Assembly (NCBI GenBank): GCA_024683955.1 | Contig: JAIKXS010000023.1 | Location: 1 to 64,000, forward strand | Length of the DNA stretch: 64,000 nt | Source of the DNA: Desulfovibrio sp. | GTDB lineage: Bacteria; Desulfobacterota; Desulfovibrionia; Desulfovibrionales; Desulfovibrionaceae | Direction: 5' to 3' | Shown here: positions 25,074-37,262 of the stretch, in pieces | Layout of the letters: every line of letters starts with the position of its first letter | Numbering within the stretch: position 1 is the stretch's first letter | The notes under the pieces: model-generated | Seen by the model: only the letters and a program-made list of their open reading frames with translations | What the model was told of the DNA's origin: nothing | The model's database searches: none | Position numbers and translations under genes: made by a program

Positions 25074-26620
25074 GGCGGTTTCGCTGCCTTTCGGGAGACA
25101 CAACGAGGGTGAGACCTGAACGTTTTTTTGTTTCCGACTTTGCCGGCCGTTCCATGGCTATGGACGGAAACTGGCGAGCATGGATTCCTCTTTCTGAAGG
25201 GGAAAACGTTCTTCTTTTGGGTCTCGGTCCGACAGGGGCAGACATTCCATCCCTTCTCCTTAATCGTCCCGTTTTTTGGCTTGATTCTCCCTCCCTTCTG
25301 GAAGCGACAGGACGTGAGCGAACCCTTCCGGCTTCGTGGAGGAAGGCCTCTCCGGAAGAGGCAATAGCTCTTTTTCCTGCTGCGCGCTGCTACTTTTACA
25401 GGCCCGGCCTTCGCATCGACCCATTTTTCTGGCAGCCCTTCCTTGGACGTCTCTTTGCCACGGCTGATTCCTGGTCCTCACCCTCTTCCAAGGCGGCTCC
25501 CCAGGTCCTTCTTTTCGGGAACTCCTCTGACCTTCTGCATTCGGAACTTCTGACAGCCCTTATGCATGAGGGCTCCCGCGTTGTCTCAAGCCTTCCCGTC
25601 CAGTCCGGAACGAACATTGAAACCCTTCTTTGTGATGCCTGTCAGGGCAGTGTTCCATCTCTCTGTCTGAGCGTGAACGGTCGTGGCCTTGATGCGGACG
25701 GGCGCATTTTTGGTCTTCTTGAGGCCCTGCGTGTCCCTGTCGTCATCTGGTTCGTTGACAATCCCTTTCACGTTCTCTCGAGAATAAAGCTTCCTTTTTG
25801 GAAGCGTGCCACTCTTTTTGTTACGGACGCATCCTTCATTCCCCTTCTTGTCTCGGAAGGGGCCCGGCATGTCCGTCATTTACCCCTTGCCGTTGCCTGG
25901 CATATGTGGCGTGATCTCCCCTGTGAAAATCCACGTGCACTTCAAGGGCACGCCGAGTCTCCTCCATTGTTCGTCGGGCGTTCCGCCTTTCCTGACAAGA
26001 ACCGCTATTTTGCAGCAGTTCGCCTACCAAAGGCTTTGGAAATGGAGGCGTGCTCGCTTGACAGGAAGGGTGAGGTCCCCGATATCCACTGGTGGTATCG
26101 AAAGGCAAGGACGTGTTTCTGGCCAGGTCATGATGTGCGAATGCCGGGTCTTGGGGCCGAGATGTGTTCGCAGAAGAATCGAACACGCTGGCTTTCCTGG
26201 GGACTGAAATGCGGTATGCGTATTGTCGGGGATGAGGGGTGGAGGAAGCTTCTGCCGGGGGCCCAGATAGATGCACCGGTGGATTATTATGGGACTCTGC
26301 CGGATCTCTATTACAGGGCTCTTGCCACGCTCAACGTCACAAGCTGGCAGTTGCCGGCAAGTCTGAGTCAGCGGCATTTTGACGTGTGGGCCTCGGGCGG
26401 GTTCCTGCTGAGTGATGCAACAAGGGGACTCTCGATTTTTCCGGAGGAGCTTGTGCGTCCGATCACGGTCGAACATCCCTCCCTGCTCGGTAATGCCATC
26501 GGCTTTCTCAAAAACCACCGGGAGGAAGGCCTTTTGCTTAGAAAGGCCTGGCGGGCGCACCTGCTTGAAAAGCATACCTATTCGCACAGACTTAATGACA
26601 TGCGCCAGGCGTGCATGTAG
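25070..26620 (+). CDS. CgeB-like glycosyltransferase
   Basis: A 516-residue GT-B glycosyltransferase of the CgeB/Glyco_trans_1_2 group, common in Desulfovibrio surface-sugar loci. The C-terminal part has YYRALATLNVTSWQLPASLS, then QRHFDVWASGGFLLSD, the nucleotide-sugar site of the family; VVIWFVDNPFHVLSRI marks the N-terminal domain. It is the last gene of the operon and probably transfers the sugar made by the upstream enzymes. The start is uncertain: TTG 25070 overlaps the GGT stop by 4 bases, while GTG 25109 is an alternative. Confidence 0.82.
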   Translation: MRRFRCLSGDTTRVRPERFFVSDFAGRSMAMDGNWRAWIPLSEGENVLLLGLGPTGADIPSLLLNRPVFWLDSPSLLEATGRERTLPASWRKASPEEAIALFPAARCYFYRPGLRIDPFFWQPFLGRLFATADSWSSPSSKAAPQVLLFGNSSDLLHSELLTALMHEGSRVVSSLPVQSGTNIETLLCDACQGSVPSLCLSVNGRGLDADGRIFGLLEALRVPVVIWFVDNPFHVLSRIKLPFWKRATLFVTDASFIPLLVSEGARHVRHLPLAVAWHMWRDLPCENPRALQGHAESPPLFVGRSAFPDKNRYFAAVRLPKALEMEACSLDRKGEVPDIHWWYRKARTCFWPGHDVRMPGLGAEMCSQKNRTRWLSWGLKCGMRIVGDEGWRKLLPGAQIDAPVDYYGTLPDLYYRALATLNVTSWQLPASLSQRHFDVWASGGFLLSDATRGLSIFPEELVRPITVEHPSLLGNAIGFLKNHREEGLLLRKAWRAHLLEKHTYSHRLNDMRQACM

Positions 26621-26627
26621 GCAGAAC

Positions 26628-26662
26628 AAAAAACGGTGAAGCCCTTAGAGCAGGCTTCACCG
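26628..26662 (-). terminator. Intrinsic terminator of the cop genes
   Basis: CGGTGAAGCC (26634-26643) pairs perfectly with GGCTTCACCG (26653-26662); on the minus strand the stem is followed by TTTTTT. It lies between the convergent sugar operon and the copZ-like gene. On the plus strand there is no U tract, so it mainly ends the minus-strand transcript. Confidence 0.9.
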
Positions 26663-26681
26663 CTGAAGACGCAGGAAGGCA

Positions 26682-26882
26682 CTACGCGCAGGTATATCCC
26701 GCATCGGTAATTGCCTTGCGCAGTGTTTCGTCGGATACCGTATCGGATGCGTTGATCGTCACTGTGCATGCCTTGTGGTCGGCTTTTGCATCCGTAACAC
26801 CGTCAATAGCCAGAACGGCTTTTTGAACGCGGGCCTCACATTTTGGGCATTTCATGCCATTTACAGTAAGCGTCTTTGTCAT
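26682..26882 (-). CDS. copZ: CopZ-like heavy-metal-binding chaperone
   Basis: A 66-residue heavy-metal-associated (HMA) domain protein, ferredoxin-like fold, with the metal site GMKCPKC near the N-terminus. Such proteins carry Cu(I) to CopA. ATG 26882 gives the normal CopZ length; an upstream Met in frame would add 14 residues with no family match. It follows copA by about 100 bases, and its own sequence (CEARVQKAVLAIDGV) is similar to the two extra C-terminal domains of that CopA. Confidence 0.9.
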   Translation of the reverse strand: MTKTLTVNGMKCPKCEARVQKAVLAIDGVTDAKADHKACTVTINASDTVSDETLRKAITDAGYTCA

Positions 26883-26983
26883 GGTTGTTTCAGCCTCACA
26901 TCTTTTCGCATGAAAGAGGGACACTGCCTCATTGCGGGTTACATGGTTTTTTGAGAAGTTTTATCTGAAGCGTAAAAAAAGGG

Positions 26984-29785
26984 TTAACGGCTCTTTTTTT
27001 CCGCGTAGCCTTCAAATACGTAATCCTCTTCCTGAAGGACCCTTTTAATGTCCTCTTCTGAAATGGTGCCCGATACGCGTATGCTGACAAGACCTTTCTT
27101 GTGATTCGCAAGGGCTTCCTCAATACCCTTAATCGAAAGCAGGGCTTTCTGCACATGGGCCTCGCAGTTCTCGCACATCATGCCGGAAACCGAAAGAAGC
27201 CGTGTGTCGTTATTTTTACTGACGAGAGTACTGTCTGCATACCCTTCAAAAACGTAGTCTTCCTTTAGAAGGCGTTCCCGTATCTCCTCTTCTGGGACTT
27301 CACCCGATACGCGTATACGGACAAGACCTTCCTTGTGATTCGCAACGGCCTCCTCAATACCATTAATTGAGAGAAGCGCTTTTTGCACATGGCCCTCACA
27401 GTTCTCGCACATCATGCCGGAAACCGAGAGCGTTCGCGTTCCACTGATCCCGGAGGTCTCTTCAGCCGTTAACGTACCGTGTTCTGGAACGCCTGCCACC
27501 GGGTGCTTTGAGAGGTGCTTTTTATGCTTTCTTACGGCAAAGGGATCAAAGAAATTGAGCCTAAGGGCATTCGACACCACGCAGAAACTTGAGAGACTCA
27601 TGGCCGCCGCGCCTATGATGGGGCTTAAAACGATCCCGAAGAAGGGATAAAGAAGACCGGCTGCAAGGGGAATTCCAAGAACATTGTAGAAAAAAGCCCA
27701 AAAAAGATTCTCACGGATTGTTTTTAGGGTGGCACGGCTCAGACGTATGGCGGCGCAGACATCGGTGAGACGGCTTTTCACTATCACAATGCCTGCGGCG
27801 TCTATGGCAATATCAGTTCCTGCACCGATGGCAATGCCCGAGTCAGCCCGGGTGAGTGCCGGTGCGTCGTTTATTCCATCGCCCACCATTGCAGTGGAAC
27901 CGCTTTTTTTGAGCGTTCGGATAATGGCTTCTTTTTCATTTGGCAGAATGCCCGCGTACACCGTGTCAACACCGGCCTGCTCGCCGATTGCCATGGCTGT
28001 TTTTTCATTATCTCCCGTCAGCATGACAACGGAAAGGCCGAGATCTTTCAACTGCGCGACTGCGTCCTTGCTGTCTTTTTTCAGCGTGTCCGCCACGGCG
28101 ATAACCCCAAGACAGACAGATCCGAGGCTGAAAAAGAGCGGAGTCTTACCCGATTCCGCACAGGTTTTGGCGCGGTTCAGCAAGTCAGGTGCAATGTGGG
28201 CTTTTTTTGTAATAAAATCCCTGTTCCCCCCGCAGACAATCCCTTCCGCGCATTTGGCCAGAAGCCCCTGGCCTGGAATGGCTTGAAAACCCCCGAGATC
28301 CCTTTTCTGGACGTTCTGCTTTTTTCCCTCCTCGACAATGGCTCCGGCAAGGGGATGCTCGCTGAACCGTTCCAGAGAATATGCAAAGGAGAGAAGTCGC
28401 TCCGATGTCCCGTCGTCGGCCGGAAGGATGTCTGTCACAACTGGCTTCCCCTCAGTAAGTGTTCCGGTCTTATCGAGGGCAACAATTTTTGTCCTGCCGG
28501 ATTCTTCAAGCGCTACGGCGGTCTTAAAAAGGATTCCGTGTCGGGCACCAACTCCGCTTCCGACCATAATGGCGACAGGAGTTGCAAGACCAAGTGCGCA
28601 GGGGCAGCTTATTACAAGCACAGCAATGCCGCGGGCGAGGGAAAAACCCATACTTTCGCCCGTAAGGATCCAGATAATGGTCGTGACGAGGGCAATTAAC
28701 AGAACACAAGGAACAAAGATCCCCGCGACCGTGTCCGCAAGTTTCGCGATAGGGGCCTTTGTTGCCTGCGCGTCACTTACCATGCGGATGATTTGTGAAA
28801 GGGTTGTATCCTCTCCGACACGTGTCGCCCTGCACCGCAGAAAGCCGCTTATATTTGTGGTCGCCTGGGAAACATGCTGCCCGGAGACTTTGTCGACAGG
28901 GATGCTTTCGCCCGTAAGAGCTGCTTCGTTGACGGCACTGGTTCCGTCAATCACCACCCCGTCGACAGGAATATTGTCGCCAGGGCGAACAAGAAAGACG
29001 TCTCCAACCTGTACTCGTGCTACCGGAACTTCCTCTTCAACTCCGTTTTTTTCAAGGATGGCTTTCTGCGGGCTCAGTTTCATGAGGCCCTTGAGGGCAT
29101 CTGTTGTCTTTCCCTTGCTACGGGCTTCAAGCAGTTTTCCGACAGTGATGAGGGTTACGATCATAGCAGCCGTCTCAAAGTACATGTCGGTAAGACAACG
29201 TGAAACTTCGCCTGCGTTGCCCTTTGCAAGGAAGTTCATCATGTCAAAGAGAACAACAGTACTCCACCCGAAAGATGCCAGTGAGCCGAGCGCTACAAGG
29301 GTGTCCATATTCGGCGCTTTATTCAGAAAGCCACGGACTCCGTTTATAAAGAATTTTTGATTAATGACCATGACAAGGGCCGCAAGAAGGAGTTCCGTGA
29401 GGGCCAGTCCTCCAGGATTGGCGGAGAGCATTGAGGGAAGTGGCCAGGAAAAGAGCATATGGCCCATGCTGAGGTAGAGAAGGGGCAACAGAAGAATAAC
29501 GGACCAAAAAAGGCGCTTTTCAAGGTGTTGAATGTCAAGTCGCGCTGTATCCCCTGCCCCGGTTGTTGACGGCTTTGCGTTTCCAGCAACTTCGGCCCTG
29601 TATCCGGCGTCGGTAACGGCTTTTATGATGACATCTTCTGGGACGTCTCCCTCAACGCCCATACTGTTTGTCAGAAGACTCACTGCGCATGAAGTGACTC
29701 CCTGAATTTCTCTGACAGCCTTTTCAACGCGTGCGCTGCAGGCGGCACAACTCATGCCGTACACTGAAAATTTTTGCATTGCCAT
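26984..29785 (-). CDS. copA: Copper-exporting P1B-type ATPase with tandem C-terminal HMA domains
   Basis: A 933-residue copper pump. One HMA domain lies at the N-terminus (GMSCAACSARVEKAV), followed by eight membrane helices with the CPC metal site (VISCPCALGLATP), the phosphorylation motif DKTGTLT at Asp438, the ATP site GDGINDAP, and the Cu(I)-type FYN and MSLSS motifs in the last helices. Unusually, two nearly identical HMA domains are joined to the C-terminus, at residues 783-860 and 861-933, both with GMMCENC. Normal CopA ends after the last membrane helix. It is likely read from a promoter just upstream, after holB. Confidence 0.95.
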   Translation of the reverse strand: MAMQKFSVYGMSCAACSARVEKAVREIQGVTSCAVSLLTNSMGVEGDVPEDVIIKAVTDAGYRAEVAGNAKPSTTGAGDTARLDIQHLEKRLFWSVILLLPLLYLSMGHMLFSWPLPSMLSANPGGLALTELLLAALVMVINQKFFINGVRGFLNKAPNMDTLVALGSLASFGWSTVVLFDMMNFLAKGNAGEVSRCLTDMYFETAAMIVTLITVGKLLEARSKGKTTDALKGLMKLSPQKAILEKNGVEEEVPVARVQVGDVFLVRPGDNIPVDGVVIDGTSAVNEAALTGESIPVDKVSGQHVSQATTNISGFLRCRATRVGEDTTLSQIIRMVSDAQATKAPIAKLADTVAGIFVPCVLLIALVTTIIWILTGESMGFSLARGIAVLVISCPCALGLATPVAIMVGSGVGARHGILFKTAVALEESGRTKIVALDKTGTLTEGKPVVTDILPADDGTSERLLSFAYSLERFSEHPLAGAIVEEGKKQNVQKRDLGGFQAIPGQGLLAKCAEGIVCGGNRDFITKKAHIAPDLLNRAKTCAESGKTPLFFSLGSVCLGVIAVADTLKKDSKDAVAQLKDLGLSVVMLTGDNEKTAMAIGEQAGVDTVYAGILPNEKEAIIRTLKKSGSTAMVGDGINDAPALTRADSGIAIGAGTDIAIDAAGIVIVKSRLTDVCAAIRLSRATLKTIRENLFWAFFYNVLGIPLAAGLLYPFFGIVLSPIIGAAAMSLSSFCVVSNALRLNFFDPFAVRKHKKHLSKHPVAGVPEHGTLTAEETSGISGTRTLSVSGMMCENCEGHVQKALLSINGIEEAVANHKEGLVRIRVSGEVPEEEIRERLLKEDYVFEGYADSTLVSKNNDTRLLSVSGMMCENCEAHVQKALLSIKGIEEALANHKKGLVSIRVSGTISEEDIKRVLQEEDYVFEGYAEKKSR
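26987..27439 (-). repeat. Tandem duplication encoding two C-terminal HMA domains of CopA
   Basis: Two adjacent in-frame copies, 27206-27439 and 26987-27205, each encode TR-LSVSGMMCENCE-HVQKALLSI-GIEEA and end in EDYVFEGYA. Protein identity between them is roughly 75-80 percent by eye, pointing to an internal duplication after fusion of an HMA domain to the pump. Confidence 0.88.
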
Positions 29786-29879
29786 GCTTGGTGCCTCATA
29801 ACATTCGAAAATGAAAACTAAAGTTTAATTCAGAAAAAAATGTTTGTATAGTATTTCGGCAAGACGATTCAGAAAATTT

Positions 29880-32600
<2,721 letters not shown>

Positions 32601-32666
32601 AGTTGTTTCCAACGTGTCGTGGAACGGTGCCTTCGGTTTTGGCTGAAGATACAAGGACTATTCTTA

Positions 32667-33776
32667 TTAATCTTGCATGCCGATGATTTTTTTGACGGTT
32701 TTCTGGGCTTTCTGCATGAATCCTTCTTCTGCACATGCCTCAAATTCGCGGAGCAGTTCCACCTGGCGGGAGGTCAGATGTGTCGGGGTGAGAATTTTCA
32801 CCTCGACGTACAGATCTCCCCTGGTTTTGCGACCCGGATAGGGCATCCCTTCACCTGGAAGACGAAGGAGAGAACCTCCCTGGGTGCCAGCCGGAACATC
32901 GAGGGAAAGGGGGCCGTCAAGGCCCGGGACCTCTGTTTTAAATCCAAGTGCTGCCTGCACAAAGGATATTTCAAGATGATAGAATAGGTCCTGGCCGTTG
33001 CGCTCAAAACGTTTGTCCTCTTCGACAGTGATCACGACGTAGAGGTCTCCGGGAGGACCGCCGTGGACCCCAGGTTCACCTTCTCCTCGGACGCGGAGTC
33101 GTACTCCCGTGTCAACTCCGGCCGGAATGTTGACCTCTAGCCGTTTGGTATCGACGACAACCCCTTCCCCCTTACAGCGAGGACAGGGCTTGACGATGAT
33201 TTTCCCCTGCCCGTGGCAAACGGGGCACGTGGTGGCGATTTGGAAGAAGCCCTGCTGGCGTCTGACCTGGCCCGTGCCGTTGCAGTGGCGGCAAGATTCC
33301 GCATGGCTTCCAGGCGCGGCTCCGCTTCCGTTACAGTCCGTGCAGGTCACGTGCTTTGGCAAGGAAAGGGTGATCTTGTCTCCCTTTGCGGCCTGTTCAA
33401 AGCTGATGGTCAGGTTGTAGCGCAGGTCGGCACCCGACTGCGCCCGTGTTCCGGACATGGTCGACGAGAAGCCAAAGAGGTCTCCAAAAATATCCCCAAA
33501 GTGGGAGAAAATGTCGTCAGCGTTGTTGAAGCCTCCTCCGGCGGCGCCACCCTGAACACCGGCGAAACCGAATCGGTCATAGCGGGAGCGTTTTGTCGGG
33601 TCACGCAATACATCATAGGCTTCAGCCGCTTCCTTGAATTTTTGCTCGGCCTCACTGTCTCCCGGATTATGATCCGGATGGTATTTCATGGCCAGCTTGC
33701 GGTAGGCGCGTTTGAGCTCATCTTCGGAGGCATTTCTATTGACGCCAAGAACTTCGTAATAATCACGTTGGGACAT
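32667..33776 (-). CDS. dnaJ: Chaperone DnaJ
   Basis: A 369-residue Hsp40 co-chaperone. The J domain (1-70) has the HPD motif (YHPDHNPGD), followed by a Gly/Phe-rich linker, then a zinc region with four CxxCxGxG units ([32 protein letters not shown]) and the C-terminal substrate domain. It stimulates DnaK ATP hydrolysis. The family length is normal. No dnaK or grpE is in the window. Confidence 0.97.
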   Translation of the reverse strand: MSQRDYYEVLGVNRNASEDELKRAYRKLAMKYHPDHNPGDSEAEQKFKEAAEAYDVLRDPTKRSRYDRFGFAGVQGGAAGGGFNNADDIFSHFGDIFGDLFGFSSTMSGTRAQSGADLRYNLTISFEQAAKGDKITLSLPKHVTCTDCNGSGAAPGSHAESCRHCNGTGQVRRQQGFFQIATTCPVCHGQGKIIVKPCPRCKGEGVVVDTKRLEVNIPAGVDTGVRLRVRGEGEPGVHGGPPGDLYVVITVEEDKRFERNGQDLFYHLEISFVQAALGFKTEVPGLDGPLSLDVPAGTQGGSLLRLPGEGMPYPGRKTRGDLYVEVKILTPTHLTSRQVELLREFEACAEEGFMQKAQKTVKKIIGMQD

Positions 33777-33885
33777 GCTGTTTTGTATGCCTTAGGTCTG
33801 TTGCTGGAAATTCCTGAAGAAACGTTTCTGGTCTCGTAGAGCATCAAGAGCATGCGGCGGAGATGCCGCACGGAAGAATGAATGC

Positions 33886-34143
33886 TTAGTTTTCAGGGAA
33901 ATCCCGCATGGTTGAAAGTTTGCTTTCGATTTCGTCCGGGAAGGGGGTGTACAGTCGTTCGTCATCGGGTCGGACTTTACCGGCTGCGATTTCACGCAAT
34001 GCCGTGACGCATTCCTTGTTTTTTGTGTCGATCTGCGGTTCGTATCCGTCTCGGTACTGATGAACCCGCTTGATGGCCATTTGGACGAGTAGAAAACGAT
34101 TGTTTACTCTTTCTTGGCAATCCTCGACTGTAATGCGGGCCAT
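33886..34143 (-). CDS. rpoZ: RNA polymerase omega subunit
   Basis: An 85-residue omega subunit, which stabilises the beta' subunit. It begins MARITVEDC, and [17 protein letters not shown] and [15 protein letters not shown] are characteristic. ATG 34143 has GGAGG five bases upstream. It is the first gene of the minus-strand run that continues with dnaJ. Upstream there is about 360 bases of divergent promoter region shared with purH. Confidence 0.95.
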   Translation of the reverse strand: MARITVEDCQERVNNRFLLVQMAIKRVHQYRDGYEPQIDTKNKECVTALREIAAGKVRPDDERLYTPFPDEIESKLSTMRDFPEN

Positions 34144-34505
34144 AGATATCCTCCACAAGCGTAAAAAGAGCGTTTGAGCGGCAGGTGAAAGAGGTCCGTT
34201 TTTGGATCGACTTTCACGGAGCCGTGGTAGTTTGACGGTCATCAATGTCGCACAAAATGACCGTGCAGAAATTTTTTTTATTATTCGATGCATTTTTTTT
34301 TGTCAAGGATGCTATTTCTGAGCCGAAGAAGATCTTGGCTGCCCTCATTTTTTTACGGCGCTTCTTCTTTCGTTCGGGAAGCTGAGTAGCTGTTTTTGTT
34401 TTGCGTAAAGTGTGCTAGGAAAAAGGAAGGCACGGGGTATCCGTGTCTCCCTGCGTCAACGCTGGGCAGACCTTTATTCTTTTCGACACTGTTGCAGGAG
34501 GACGT
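34144..34505. promoter_or_regulatory. Divergent promoter region rpoZ / purH
   Basis: About 360 bases between the divergent rpoZ and transformylase genes, containing T-rich tracts near 34275-34305. No gene can be supported in it. Promoters for both flanking genes are expected, but no clear -35/-10 pair was fixed by eye. Confidence 0.5.
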
Positions 34506-35786
34506 ATGGCAGATTCCCTCAAGGCCATGTATTCAACCGTTGTCAAAGATTCGTTCCCTGACCATCTGACCATTCTTCTCGGTGACGAGAAACTTGTCTA
34601 TGAAAAACGTACGTGGACCCTCGGTGGAGAGGAGAAAGGCCTGCGTTACGGGGAAAATCCTGATCAGCCTGCTGCTCTCTACCAGCTTCGTGAGGGATCA
34701 ATTTCCGTAGGCGGACTTTCCTGGCGCGGTCCCGGCAATGCCATAGTTTCGGCGATGACCGAGGCGCAGATGATTCAGGCAGGAAAGCATCCAGGCAAGA
34801 CCAATCTTACGGATGTGGATAACGGCGCCAATATTTTACAGTATCTGACGGAACGTGCGGCGGCAATCATTATCAAACACAACAATCCTTGCGGTGCGGC
34901 ATGGTCGTCCGAGGGAATTGATAAAGCCCTTTCCGATGCCTTCTGGTGCGACCGCATTGCGGCCTTTGGTGGCGCCATCGTCGTCAACCGCCCCTTTACA
35001 CGCGAGGCCGCTGAACTTGTGTCTGCCAACTACTTTGAAGTTGTGGCGGCTCCGTCCTTTGAAGAAGGTTCTGTTGACATTCTGAAGAGCAGAAAAAATT
35101 TGCGAATTATGGAACTTCCGGGACTCGGGCGTCTTGAGGAACTGACCAAATCAGCCTTTCTTGACATCAAATGTCTGGCTGACGGCGGTCTTGTGCTGCA
35201 AAAATCGTTTCTCGACCGGATTACGAAGAACGAGGACTTTCAACCTGCTGTGGGCAAAAACAAGGACGGCCTTGAGGTTGCCGCACGCAAGCCCTCAAGA
35301 GAGGAACTTGATGACCTCCGTTTCGCCTGGGCTGTTGAATCGGGCGTAACCTCAAATTCCGTGATTTTTGTCAAGAACGGGGTGACCTGTGCCATTGGTA
35401 CGGGAGAGCAAGACCGCGTTGGCTGTGTCGAGCTGGCTATTCATAAAGCCTACACCAAGTACGCCGATGTGCTTTCCTTTCGCGAAGAGGGACTTCCCCT
35501 GTATGAACTTAAGCAAAAGGCCCAAAATGACTCGAGCGCATCAGACCGGCTGCAGGATATTCAGGAGCGGACTAAGAAGGCTCACGCGGGGCTTTCAGGG
35601 TCACGGCTTGTGTCCGACGGCTTCTTCCCCTTCCGCGACGGAGTGGATGTGGCCGCGAGGGAAGGGGTTACTGCCATTGCTCAGCCTGGCGGGGCCATGC
35701 GTGACTGGGAGGTTATCATGGCCTGCAACGAAAGTTCGCCACAGATAGCCATGGTTTTTACGGCGCAGCGATCCTTCAAACACTAA
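34506..35786 (+). CDS. purH: AICAR transformylase, standalone (PurH C-terminal domain)
   Basis: A 426-residue protein matching only the AICAR formyltransferase half of PurH, which adds the last carbon in purine synthesis using 10-formyl-THF. The catalytic KHNNPCGAA, AFGGAIVVNRPF and SDGFFPFRDGVD segments are present. The N-terminal IMP cyclohydrolase domain is missing, so that step must come from another gene. The ATG follows GGAGG. The folate cofactor would be supplied by FolD (17605). Confidence 0.9.
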   Translation: MADSLKAMYSTVVKDSFPDHLTILLGDEKLVYEKRTWTLGGEEKGLRYGENPDQPAALYQLREGSISVGGLSWRGPGNAIVSAMTEAQMIQAGKHPGKTNLTDVDNGANILQYLTERAAAIIIKHNNPCGAAWSSEGIDKALSDAFWCDRIAAFGGAIVVNRPFTREAAELVSANYFEVVAAPSFEEGSVDILKSRKNLRIMELPGLGRLEELTKSAFLDIKCLADGGLVLQKSFLDRITKNEDFQPAVGKNKDGLEVAARKPSREELDDLRFAWAVESGVTSNSVIFVKNGVTCAIGTGEQDRVGCVELAIHKAYTKYADVLSFREEGLPLYELKQKAQNDSSASDRLQDIQERTKKAHAGLSGSRLVSDGFFPFRDGVDVAAREGVTAIAQPGGAMRDWEVIMACNESSPQIAMVFTAQRSFKH

Positions 35787-35804
35787 GTTTGGAAGCGTTC
35801 CTCC

Positions 35805-37262
35805 ATGTCTGCCCTTCTGAAAAGCCATGAGCCTTCGTGTAGGAAGTGCTTCAGGGTTTGTGTCTCTGCCATGTCTGGAGGAGGCGGGAAGACCTTCGTC
35901 TCTCTGGGTCTTGCCAGATTTTTTTCCAAAAGAGGCATGACGGTGCAGCCCTTTAAAAAAGGGCCGGATTTTATCGATTCAGCCTGGCTCGCCCTTGCGG
36001 CGGGCCGGGCCTGCCCTCCTCTTGACCCTTTTTTTCTTGATGCCAGGACTCTTGCCTCCCTGTTTCAGGAAACGCTTGAACGCTTGACCGGAGACGGTCC
36101 CTTTCTTGCTCTTATCGAAGGTAACAGAGGACTTTTTGACGGGCTTGATGTCGAGGGTCGCTGTTCGACCGCGGAAGTGGCAAAAGCCGTGCAAGCTCCC
36201 GTACTTCTTGTTATTGACTGCACGAAAATAACTAGGACTGTGGCTCCCCTTGTCCAGGGGCTTACTGCCTTTGATGAGGGACTTTCCTTTTGCGGTGTAA
36301 TTTTAAACAATGTGGGCACAGAACGCCAGGGAGGGCTTCTGCGTGCCGTTCTTGAACGGTATACGGATATTCCTGTTTTCGGCGTTCTCCCCCGTCTTCC
36401 AGTCAATCCTTTGCCGGAGCGACATATGGGGATTGCAAGCGTCGGAGACTTCTTTTCTTTGAGGAGAAAAGACGCCCTGGATAGGCTTGCCTCCCACGTA
36501 GCGGAGAATGTGAACACGGAGTCCCTGCTAAGTAACGTTGCCTGCTCCACTCTCGGGATCGATACTCCTAGGCGTGGCGGGAGTCTGGATATTTTTTCGA
36601 GACCCGGCCGTCCGCGGATAGGTGTTATTCGTGATGCATGCTTTTGGTTTTACTACGAAGAGAATTTGCAGGCTCTGCGAGAAGAGGGGGCCGAACTGGT
36701 TTTTCTTGCAGTTGTCGGTGATGATGCCGGAGCCCCATGGCCACGTCTAGACGGCCTTTACATTGGCGGAGGCTTCCCTGAAGACTATGCACAGGCCATT
36801 TCGGAAAGCGTTGCACTGCCCCGTATACGCGGCCTTGCCGAAGCAAATGTCCCTATATATGCAGAGTGCGGCGGATTTATGCTTCTTGCGGAAGCGCTCG
36901 TACATCACGGGGTGCGTTATCCCATGACGGGTGTTTTTCCTCTTGATGTGGAATTTTGTGCTAAACCGCAGGGGCTTGGTTACGTTGAAGGCGTCGTGTG
37001 CATAGACAATCCCTTTTTTGTCAGAGGAGAACGGATTCGGGGGCACGAATTTCATTATTCGCGCCCCTTTATCAGGGGAAACGAGCAGTTTTCCCTCAGG
37101 CTTTGCCGCGGGCACGGCATGTGTAGCGAAGGTGACCATGCGTTTGATGGCCTTGTAAAAAAACGTGTATGGGCCGCCTACACTCATATTTTTGCGCCTG
37201 CCGTACCATCATGGGCCTCAATGTTTGTCAACGCGGCAAGACGCCGGGGCGTTCCTAGCTGA
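35805..37262 (+). CDS. cbiA: Cobyrinic acid a,c-diamide synthase
   Basis: A 485-residue CobB/CbiA-type enzyme that amidates cobyrinic acid side chains a and c with glutamine and ATP. The N-terminal P-loop region SAMSGGGGKTFVSLGLARFF and KKGPDFIDSAWLALAAGR are typical. The C-terminal class I glutaminase has the catalytic Cys in YAECGGFMLLAEAL and the His in RGHEFHYSR. It starts 18 bases after purH. Its 3' end overlaps the convergent nitroreductase by 8 bases. With cobS nearby it indicates vitamin B12 synthesis. Confidence 0.93.
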   Translation: MSALLKSHEPSCRKCFRVCVSAMSGGGGKTFVSLGLARFFSKRGMTVQPFKKGPDFIDSAWLALAAGRACPPLDPFFLDARTLASLFQETLERLTGDGPFLALIEGNRGLFDGLDVEGRCSTAEVAKAVQAPVLLVIDCTKITRTVAPLVQGLTAFDEGLSFCGVILNNVGTERQGGLLRAVLERYTDIPVFGVLPRLPVNPLPERHMGIASVGDFFSLRRKDALDRLASHVAENVNTESLLSNVACSTLGIDTPRRGGSLDIFSRPGRPRIGVIRDACFWFYYEENLQALREEGAELVFLAVVGDDAGAPWPRLDGLYIGGGFPEDYAQAISESVALPRIRGLAEANVPIYAECGGFMLLAEALVHHGVRYPMTGVFPLDVEFCAKPQGLGYVEGVVCIDNPFFVRGERIRGHEFHYSRPFIRGNEQFSLRLCRGHGMCSEGDHAFDGLVKKRVWAAYTHIFAPAVPSWASMFVNAARRRGVPS

